From the NCBI RefSeq assembly GCF_964204645.1, contig NC_134033.1, positions 6,422,231 to 6,482,230 of the forward strand: 60,000 nucleotides of DNA. Reading direction: 5' to 3'. The first letter of the stretch is position 1. Each line of letters begins with the position of its first letter. The position numbers were made by a program, and so were the translations under genes. This DNA is from Tubulanus polymorphus (taxonomy: Eukaryota > Nemertea > Palaeonemertea > Tubulaniformes > Tubulanidae). Below, in pieces: positions 52,391 through 60,000 of the stretch. The notes beneath the pieces were generated by a model, which worked only from the letters and a program-made list of their open reading frames with translations, had not been told where the DNA came from and ran no database searches.

Positions 52391-53549
52391 TTTCAATTGA
52401 GTTAGCCCCTGTGTTAAAGATAATACCAGTAACTCTTGTACGTAGTCACTTAGAATATGTCATCAAACTTTTGATCGTCCCAAGCAAATCCATATTTCAA
52501 CTTCATTTTACATTGAAAACGAACTACAAACACATGACATTGTAGATCATTCCATCGACGCACTTTCAAACACCGTGATAATCCACACTTTCACATGTGT
52601 TCAGAACTTCACCAGAAACATTGTAAATTGAAAACGAACTACAGTCTAAAGACACACGACTACTTCACACGACTACGGTACATGTCCGAAGAATGATTAC
52701 AGGCTGCAGAATCATACCTGCATTAGGTCCATGGGCATTTTGCGCCCAGGACCTCCATTGTCGTACTACAACCTACCCCATTTAGAGCCGAGTAATACCG
52801 GACATCCGGCATGCATCATTCTTTTATCCGCCTGTCCGTTTCTGTATAGATTCCACCAGAAAACTGCAGAACCTTTTGTTACGGGCACCGATACATTCAA
52901 CATGGTGAAAACTGTCCGACCTCCATGCACTACATCGCTCAACTAATGAATAAAATTGACATAACATTAAAATGAAATGTTCTTCTTTTCAATCTAGTCG
53001 ACACGCGGGATAGTCAACTTACACGTCAACATATATCGGCGAAAAAATCACAATAGGGATCGGACAAATTGTGTAGTTCGGAAATCTCGAAATTAGGCAA
53101 CCGACAAAGTTGACCCCAACCACTCACTTGCCGGTGAAGGTTGGTCAGAAATTGTTTGAATGAATTGGAACCGAAATTTCCAATTATTTACTTCAGATTA
53201 AACAAAAAATTATGTAAAGTTGATTCCGATCACAAATCAAACCCCCTAATTCGTTCCCGGCTGTGGTGGGTTTGTTAGGGACATAAAATAAATTTAAAAA
53301 AATCAAACTTAGATCAGATTTTAAGATCAGAAAAGAAACCTATATTTTCATTTGTACCTGACACACACGGATTCTAATTAATCTAGATCCACCACAGAAT
53401 CTTAGGTGAACTCGCACTGTTGCGATCACACTCAGACTATAGTTTTTTGATCCCACGAGCAATTGAGATAATTGATCGCAGTTTGATCCAACAAAGCTCA
53501 GGTCGTGTGGACGTATTGAATCTACAACACTCTGTCCTGTGATACTCAC
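52391..53549. other. Intergenic or intronic spacer left of the P4HA exon
   Basis: No further P4HA exon was recognised on the minus strand. 52500-52660 shares GAAAACGAACTACA and CACATG-type words with 38755-38880, so part is a dispersed repeat; its two halves (near 52505 and 52625) are themselves a duplication. Confidence 0.45.
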
Positions 53550-53624
53550 GTAGAACATCCACGTGGCTAATCTTTCACTGAATACCGGCGTCCTTCCAGT
53601 GGTGAAACTTCTCAGACCAAGACC
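53550..53624 (-). CDS. P4HA exon (RLATWMFY)
   Basis: 75 bases, 25 codons: GLGLRSFTTGRTPVFSERLA then TWMFY. The acceptor is TATTGCAG and the donor GTGAGT. It follows the H-x-D exon across a 5.4-kb intron that holds the DUF229 gene. Confidence 0.85.
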
Positions 53625-54555
53625 CTGCAATATACAACAGTTACGCTGTATATGAACTTGAAGGTATAAACTAGATTAGTTTATACGTCCATGATATGAA
53701 TAACCCCTGTTCCTATCAATGGATGGGTAACGGTGGCCTGGTCCGGGTTTGTCCATTCGGACTCACGCCCCTTTTTACAAATTGCCCTTCATGATTTTAG
53801 TAATTTCATGTATCCAAGCTGTAACATGTTACGGTAACATTAAAAAACGAATGTCCTACTAGTATTATTGATTGAATTTGCCGCTAGCGGTCATAAAATC
53901 GATTTTGGGCCTGTGACCGAACCTTGAGTTTCAAGACCTTCTGGGGAGGACCCTGGTTGTCATATCTGTGGTGCTCCCTATCCGGAGAAACAGAACATGT
54001 TAAAAGTGCCTTTTTCATAATCTAGGATCTTGTATTAATTCCTGGCTACGGGCTTAGTGACCTGGTCCAGTTCCAAAGTCGTGTGGGTTTAAGACTCCCG
54101 CGCAGAAGCAATGAGTTCAATAAAATCTGTCATGGGTTGCTTCAATGCTTCAATTCCACAGTTGTTGGGTTTAATTGATTCGGGACCCATTGTACAATTG
54201 TGTGGGTGTATTCATATCCTGTTCAACAAGTTCATTGCTTTGATATGATTCAGAACTTGAAACGACAGAAGTTTCATATGGTAGTCGCAAAGTTACCAAA
54301 GTATGCCATTTCCAATCCAATTAATCCCAATCTAACTCTACAATTTCTGTTAATTTATGGTTTTTTCCTAAATCTAGTTGTTTATGATGTTACAAGAGTG
54401 ACAGCTGTTAACACGATATATGAAGTTCATCACGCACTGAGATCATTCCCATCTGGCTTCCGGCTGATGTCACGCGCGCGCGGCGCCAGTCGGACTTCTT
54501 TCTCTGAAAACGTAAGTATTATATCGGGGGATATTCCTTGAATTTCTGATAATGA

Positions 54556-54627
<72 letters not shown>

Positions 54628-57600
54628 GTGGTCCTATTCTAAAGACATGATATTTCGTCCGTTCGACATTATGTTTTGATAATTTCTTATACATAAGCAT
54701 AGGTTTTACATTCTGTTCAGTAACCGCCCATTTTCCCAGCACCTAAGCACATAGCTGCAATGGGTCCGTATATTCCCCTCCTTCTGTGTATTTCCTAACA
54801 CCTGCCAATAGTCTCTTGAAAGTTCGAAGCGTTATGTTCCTAGTGTTTTTGACGCCTTATAAAACGTTACCATTGTGAAACCTAAACAATGTTAACCATT
54901 CAGCTTCATTTTACAAACGACAACCGTAAATCGATGTGCAAAACGTCACAGGTCTATGTGTACACGTACAAGCTATTTGGCAAAATAATATTGACAAAGA
55001 TGTAGAATGGCTTCCTGTGATTATATAATCAGCTCTATTTGAACGTCGAAATGTTATATTGCATTGAATATCATTAGAAGACGTATTGTAATAGTATAGG
55101 ATGTATGATTATATCAGAAGCGGCAGGCATAAATAGAAATGATAAGTAAATCGGATTATTCGGTCAAAATGGCGGATGTATACCAAATTTTCAAGTCTGA
55201 TATAAAAGTAAGACCCTGACACGGGGATCCTTGTGGAATGGCGAAGCTATCTACGATCTGTGTAGGGCCGGCGTGAATTTCATCGGCGGCAAAAAGCGGT
55301 CAATTGTGTAAACAAATGACTTCAATATTCAAATGTTTTAGAAAATATGTTCGATATTAGGGGCATGCACGTTTCTTGAGATTAGCAATTTATAATAGCA
55401 TAGCTGTCATATACGCCTCGCGTTCAATATCTGATGGCATGTGTAGGTGACAATTCAATTCAATTCTGTATTGATCCTTATTACATATAAAATTCCGGGA
55501 TAAAATTCCCAAATTCAATAAAGTTGCATATTTTAGAATAAGAAAATACAACATACAAGACACACGCGTAATTCATACCGAATAACATGAACAAGTTATT
55601 TTAAATGACTGTCTACTTCAACCCAGACTCAAGTGGATATCGAGTGACAGCCAAACCGAGCCCGGGGACCGGGCCGGCTGCCACACGATATGCTCCAAAG
55701 TCATTATGAAGCAGACATCAGAAGAGCTCTTTCCTCAACCATGGAGGCAATGAATTTGCAGACCAACTTACAGCAAAAGTGAATGAAGTCTGTCGCAAGT
55801 TATCAATTATTGACAATTTTCAATAAAAAACTTAAACCAGTACTATACAGTCGAAGACCTGTATCACCTACCCAAATCGCCAAATCTCATAATTCCCCAA
55901 TTTTTTTAAAATTTCGATTTGCAATTCCACATTAGCTTATCCCAAAAATTCTACATTTTTCGCAGGCGTCAAATAACTTATCAAAATTAATTTTCTTGGT
56001 GATAGATTATTACTTTTTGAATTTGTAAACGGCTTTCAATTATAGGCCTATCGTCTATTCCCGGCATTTGAGTGTGGCCATTTTGCTATGTAACATATTT
56101 TTCATATTTTGGTTCTTTTGTACATATATCATATATCAAACATGATTGTATGTCTTGCTCATTTTTCTTCATTTTCAGGTTTCATGTGAAGAGGTACATA
56201 GACCACCATGTCACTCCCGTATTTGAAGCTAATTAGACGACATCCTATTCGTAATCTACTAGTATATGCGCTTGCTATCATAACGACAGCCACTGTATTC
56301 AGTGTTTGGAATCAAACTTGCCAAGAAAACGAAAATCCTCACCAATTTGTGATAAGTGCAACGACTAATTATCAGCCGGAGACGATCGGTGCCCGAAAGC
56401 GTGCTGATGTAAGCCCCGCTATGGACGGCTCGCGAGTTGAAGTACCGCCGGATTGCGTTCTTCCACATTTTGTTCTCAATCCACCAGAAATGGCGAACAT
56501 CTTTCGAAAATTGCCGAAATTCAACTGCGACACCGATGAGAAAGATTGGGTGTACGTGCGGCGCGGTTTCTTCACCATCGACCAATCGGCTGTCCGGAAA
56601 CACGGTCACCTGACCTGCGATTACACGCCGGTAGTTCGTGGAGCGAACGATTACGCGATCGCCAGCGCTCCGACGATCCGCAATGTGAGAAACGGCACCG
56701 CTGTGCAGGCCGACTTCATCGAGGTGACGTGCATCGCCGCAGACGGAACGAAATATCGAAATCTACACCTGGGGATTGCGCACCGACCCGCCATCAAACG
56801 ACGACCGATCAAACTGCAAAACAATTCTTTAAGCGCGGATATTCTTATGTTCGGTTTCGACTCGGTTTCACGTATGACCTGGACGCGTCAACTGCCTCTC
56901 ACCTACGAGTATTTAGTGAAAGAATTGGGATCCATCGTTTTGGAAGGTTACAACATCGTCGGCGACGGCACGCCGCAAGCATTGCTGCCGATACTCACCG
57001 GTAAAACCGAGCCGGAATTACCCGAAGCAAGACGAGGACGATCGGGCGCAAAGCCAGTCGATGGGCACCCGTGGATATGGAAAGATCTTCAGAAACTCGG
57101 CTACGTTACGCAACACGGCGAAGATATGCCGAACATCAACACTTTCACGTATAGGATGTTAGGATTTCAAGAACCACCGACCGATCACTACATGCGTCCG
57201 TTTTATTTGAAAATGGATCGTTATAAAAAACAGCGACCGAACTGTTTCGGGTCCCAAGTGCGGTTAAACCTAATGCTGAAATACATGCGCGACCTATACG
57301 AAGCCTATCCGCCGAATCGACCGAAATTCTCGTTCCTTTTCAACAACGAGTGCTCGCACGACGACAACGACCCGCTCAGCGGGGCCGACCAGCTCGTTCT
57401 CGATTGGCTGAAATCTATGCACCGCGGCGGCCATCTTGATAACACGTTTCTGGTTATTATGAGCGACCACGGCGCACGTTTTACTAAAGTTCGCGAATTC
57501 GTCCAGGGCAAATTCGAAGAGAGAAATCCGTTCGTTTCGATACGGCCCCCGCCGTGGCTAGCCGAGAAACACCCGCGCGCGGTCGAGAATCTGCGCACGA

Positions 57601-59646
57601 ATTCTCGCCGACTAACGACGCCTTTCGACCTCCACGCCACATTTCACGATCTCGTCGATTTTCAGAATAGAAAAATCGGTGACGTCGCACAACGTGGGAT
57701 CAGCTTATTACAAGAAATTCCCAAAAATAGAACCTGTGGATTGGCGCGTATAGAGCCGCATTGGTGTTCATGTCTAAAATGGAAGGAAATTCATCCCGCT
57801 GATCCGAGAGTGATCAGAGCTGCCAATACTTTAGTATTACTGATTAATTCGATGACCGAATCTTTCAGAGATCAGTGCGAACAACTACGAGTAACCGAAA
57901 TCGCGCGCAGCGTCACGTTTTCGCCGAACGAACAGGTATTGAAATTCAAAAAGAGCGCCGATACTGATGGACGCGTCGCTGATTTGACGGACGATACAAA
58001 AAACGACGTCGTTTTGTATCAGGTGACGCTGGTAACGAAACCCGGTGACGGCCACTTCGAAGCTACGATCAGATATTCGGTGAAACGCGACGAGTTTTCG
58101 GTGAATCGGCGGGAGATCAGCCGCACGAACAGATACGGCGATGGCCCAGCTTGTGTGATGAAGCGATATCCACATTTGAGACCATACTGTTATTGTAAAA
58201 AGTTCTGAAAGAAGATTCTAGACCTTGTCGTCCGTCCAGTGATTGTGGGGTTTAATTTGATTTATATGATTCATTCAACAGTTGAATGGGTTTTATTTTA
58301 TTCTTGTCCACGTTCCAAAACCATGGATCGAATTTTATTCTGGACACAGATCCGCAGTTGTGTATTCGAATCAGGATCAATTTCCACAGTTGTGGATCTA
58401 ATTGAACTCCATTTCACAATTGTGGGTATAATTTGACTTTAGGCCTCGTTTCATTACTTATTTTGACTCTGGTTAAAGTTTTGCACAGTTGTGTGGGATT
58501 CATTTTATTAAAGATCGTGCTCTGACAAATCCGATGCTGGGTCCTATCAGAGTATAGCACTGGAACCGGTTCTATGGACCAGTTTTAACCTCAAATTTCC
58601 AGTGCATAGGCTCCGTTTTGTGGTGGTCCTTCAAGGTCCCTTTTGTCGCGATAATTTTCGCTCATTTTTGAAACAAAAGTTGTATATCAGTTAGTGCTAC
58701 AGTCCCTCGCTTGATAGACATATTGTTTAAACACCATTATAAAGAGAATGAAATGTAGATTCTTGCTGGCGATTCTTGAATTTTTCAAACGCCATAATTG
58801 GTAGCCGTAACAATATGAAACCAGAGACTACATACTTAACCGCGCGTCAAAAAGCACGAATTTAATTCATCTTGAAATATCTAATTATAGAGTTCATACA
58901 ATCAAAGTTGATCCTAGTCTGAAAGAAAACCAACCCACCAGTTTAAGATTAAAGCTAGAGTCAAATTAAACTTACCACAATGTTTAATCATTGTTGGTGG
59001 AAACAAGTCGTGCGATGACTATTCAAATACTTACGTAAGCCAACGGTGAATCATAGTGTGGCTCGTAAAATCCTCCAGGTCCGTAGTTGGCTAACTGAAA
59101 AAGAACGGTATATTGACTTTTACGAGTACGGTGTACAATGATGACGGGAGCTCGGTCTATTGACTTTTACCGTAACGAATAAGAAGCTGCTTACAGTAAA
59201 CAGACTAAATCTACCCAGACAAATTAGTTTCTGTCTTGACCACTACCGAGTAGGAAACAGTTTACTCTGGACACAATATTCCTAACCAGGCAAATTAATA
59301 ACCGTCTTGATCGGTGCCGGGTACCGTAGAGAGCAATTTGTTGAGTGACATGTATAGATAGTTGATCGGTACCGGGTATAGGTAGCAGTTTACCGTAAAC
59401 AGAATATTTTCAACCAGGCAAATGATTTACAATAGCAGAATATTTCTGGAAATTTCTACTGAGACAAGTGGTGCACCGATCGGTACTGGGGAGTCAACTG
59501 TTATTTATACCTGCAGTTGCTCCACGTGGAATTGCAAAGTTCGCCCTGCCCGTGGCAGTCTGATCATTGTACTTAGGCCTGTAATCATCTGAATTCGATT
59601 CATCAGTTTGGTTACAAGTGGGCTTCGGTGATAAGAAATCCAAGCT
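53550..59646 (-). CDS. Prolyl 4-hydroxylase alpha subunit (catalytic domain, partial gene)
   Basis: Three minus-strand exons are visible: 59646-59511, 59094-59035 and 53624-53550. All have GT-AG borders and fit together in phase. They read AWISYHRSPLVTKLMNRIQM and ITGLSTMI up to QLQ, then LANYGPGGFYEPHYDSPLAY, then GLGLRSFTTGRTPVFSERLA and TWMFY. This matches the order in P4HA proteins (SAWL...RI..LTGL...LQ, VANYG.GG.YEPH.D, R.ATWLFY). H and D in EPHYD are the first two iron ligands of the 2-oxoglutarate dioxygenase fold; the second His and the Lys that binds 2-oxoglutarate are in exons not found here. The enzyme acts in the endoplasmic reticulum on collagen-like proline. The 5' exons lie beyond 60000. 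Downstream exons were not found. Confidence 0.85.
53640..54430. other. P4HA intron, left part
   Basis: No gene seen. Short degenerate repeats of the type 'CACAGTTGTTGGGTTTAATT' and 'CAATTGTGTGGGTGTATTCA' lie at 54155-54215, the same family as at 58235-58500. Confidence 0.45.
54440..54511 (+). promoter_or_regulatory. Probable promoter and 5'UTR exon of the DUF229 gene
   Basis: A short GC-rich patch (TGATGTCACGCGCGCGCGGC) in AT-rich surroundings is followed by CTGAAAAC and a strong donor GTAAGT at 54512. The DUF229 coding exon has an acceptor at 56178, so this is a plausible first, non-coding exon. The start of transcription is not fixed. Confidence 0.4.
54560..54622. repeat. (AT)n microsatellite
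   Basis: About 31 AT units, between the donor at 54512 and R1 copy 3. Confidence 0.95.
54847..55998. mobile_element. R1 repeat, copy 3
   Basis: Same ends (TTTTGACGCCTTATAAAACG to AATTTTCTTG) and internal blocks as copies 1 and 2. It includes the AATTCAATTC segment (about 55453) that copy 1 lacks. It lies in the 5'UTR intron of the DUF229 gene and in the P4HA intron. Confidence 0.85.
56208..58208 (+). CDS. DUF229 family membrane protein (sulfatase/phosphatase-like fold), intact, 666 residues
   Basis: The start is ATG 56208 in GACCACCATGT, with an in-frame TGA just upstream (56187-56189), so no longer form is possible in this exon. The acceptor TTTTCAG ends at 56178. Residues 16-36 (NLLVYALAIITTATVFSVW) form a signal-anchor, so this is probably a type II Golgi or plasma-membrane protein. 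The body carries DUF229 hallmarks: ADILMFGFDSVSRM (about 210-223, with the Ser position used as nucleophile in the alkaline-phosphatase/sulfatase superfamily), GDGTPQALLPILTGK, FLFNNECSHDDND and VIMSDHGARF (metal-binding DH). Six or more Cys residues in the C-terminal part (for example CSCLKW, CYCKKF at the end) suggest disulphides. The substrate is not known. The coding region has no introns. The gene lies in a P4HA intron, on the opposite strand. Confidence 0.9.
   Translation: MSLPYLKLIRRHPIRNLLVYALAIITTATVFSVWNQTCQENENPHQFVISATTNYQPETIGARKRADVSPAMDGSRVEVPPDCVLPHFVLNPPEMANIFRKLPKFNCDTDEKDWVYVRRGFFTIDQSAVRKHGHLTCDYTPVVRGANDYAIASAPTIRNVRNGTAVQADFIEVTCIAADGTKYRNLHLGIAHRPAIKRRPIKLQNNSLSADILMFGFDSVSRMTWTRQLPLTYEYLVKELGSIVLEGYNIVGDGTPQALLPILTGKTEPELPEARRGRSGAKPVDGHPWIWKDLQKLGYVTQHGEDMPNINTFTYRMLGFQEPPTDHYMRPFYLKMDRYKKQRPNCFGSQVRLNLMLKYMRDLYEAYPPNRPKFSFLFNNECSHDDNDPLSGADQLVLDWLKSMHRGGHLDNTFLVIMSDHGARFTKVREFVQGKFEERNPFVSIRPPPWLAEKHPRAVENLRTNSRRLTTPFDLHATFHDLVDFQNRKIGDVAQRGISLLQEIPKNRTCGLARIEPHWCSCLKWKEIHPADPRVIRAANTLVLLINSMTESFRDQCEQLRVTEIARSVTFSPNEQVLKFKKSADTDGRVADLTDDTKNDVVLYQVTLVTKPGDGHFEATIRYSVKRDEFSVNRREISRTNRYGDGPACVMKRYPHLRPYCYCKKF
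58209..59034. other. DUF229 3' flank within the P4HA intron
   Basis: No P4HA exon seen. Degenerate repeats of the form 'TTCCACAGTTGTGGATCTAA' or 'CACAATTGTGGGTATAATTT' occur about six times in 58235-58500. No clear AATAAA was found directly after the stop. Confidence 0.5.
59035..59094 (-). CDS. P4HA exon with iron-binding H-x-D
   Basis: 60 bases, 20 codons: LANYGPGGFYEPHYDSPLAY. The acceptor is TTTTTCAG and the donor GTAAGT. His and Asp of the EPHYD motif bind Fe(II). Confidence 0.9.
59130..59440. repeat. Degenerate tandem repeat in a P4HA intron
   Basis: The words 'ACCAGGCAAAT', 'GATCGGTACCGGGTA' or 'GATCGGTGCCGGGTACC', and 'AGTTTACCGTAAACAGA' or similar recur about every 80-100 bases in three decayed copies between the two P4HA exons. 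Confidence 0.5.
59511..59646 (-). CDS. P4HA exon (substrate-side helix region)
   Basis: 136 bases (one base plus 45 codons): AWISYHRSPLVTKLMNRIQM through HVEQLQ. The acceptor is ACTTTCAG and the donor GTATAA. The reading frame was chosen by homology; the other open frame in this exon is meaningless. Confidence 0.85.
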
Positions 59647-59649
59647 CTG

Positions 59650-60000
59650 AAAGTATCAGCAGAATTCACTCCAAATATGTTCTACAAGTATATTCGTGTC
59701 ATATTTTCGTATTTCTGTTTACATTGATAATTCCTCTTGATCACCCCGCGAACTCAAGGAAAGAAACTGACTTTCCTAGCCTGGTCTCTCATAATCATCG
59801 CGGTAACTAGTGTTGCCATCATATAGGAGGTCTCCGAGAAGGAAACATTCTTTATAAATTAATTTATTTATTTACTTATTTGTTTGTTCAATCATTTATT
59901 CATTAATTTACTCTTCGAAAATTGGCTAAACTGTATAACTGATTACTCATCTCATCATCAATCCAATCCCTTATTGAAAGTTTCCACCAAAATAAAATTG
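59650..60000 (-). other. P4HA intron at the window edge
   Basis: No exon was recognised on the minus strand before the edge of the window. There is an AT-rich TTATTTATT-type run near 59855-59900. Confidence 0.5.

Noticed and set aside
59511-59575. A different open frame in the P4HA exon reading YRPKYNDQTATGRANF
   Set aside because: The phase does not fit the next exon and there is no family match; the frame giving RIQMITGLS fits P4HA.

Overview
The window is a piece of an intron-rich invertebrate animal genome. It holds a deeply conserved metazoan gene with canonical GT-AG introns, a DUF229 gene (a family I know mainly from invertebrates) and a dense load of DIRS, BEL/Pao, Ty3, LINE, piggyBac, hAT-like and foldback elements. 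A marine lophotrochozoan such as a mollusc fits well, but nothing here fixes the phylum.

Host genes. (1) 518-32326, plus strand: a complete TBL1XR1/ebi orthologue (co-repressor exchange factor; LisH, F-box-like and WD40 repeats). Thirteen coding exons add up to 491 codons with every intron phase consistent. (2) 53550-59646, minus strand: three exons of the catalytic domain of a prolyl 4-hydroxylase alpha subunit, including the H-x-D iron ligands. The rest of the gene was not found or lies beyond the right edge. (3) 56208-58208, plus strand: an intact 666-residue DUF229 membrane protein with a probable 5'UTR exon ending at 54511. It lies inside a P4HA intron on the opposite strand.

Repeats in TBL1XR1 introns. 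Intron 2 carries a 76-bp satellite. Introns 3 and 4 carry foldback or hAT-like elements, two of them nested. Intron 7 carries a long element with pogo-like ends that contains two others. Intron 9 carries a piggyBac-like element with TTAA duplications. Introns 10 and 11 carry copies of a 1.3-kb family (here R2). Intron 11 (9 kb) is swollen by a three-level nest: R2 copy c, split by R2 copy b, split by a DIRS retrotransposon with inverted ends, an internal complementary region, an SR-rich Gag, RT/RNase H and a truncated tyrosine recombinase.

Retroelement region, 35.1-51.5 kb. LINE remnants lie on the minus strand (35.1-37.8 kb). A BEL/Pao element (39.5-47.8 kb) follows; its gag region is tandemly duplicated (1.75 kb) and its 5' LTR was split by a 1.1-kb repeat (R1). 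Its integrase is cut off by an AT-rich island (47.76-49.44 kb) that has a long terminal hairpin and several short ORFs, one with a C-x-C...H-x5-H motif. A second LTR plus leader then runs into a decayed Ty3 integrase. The AT-rich island is the best candidate for something not described before.
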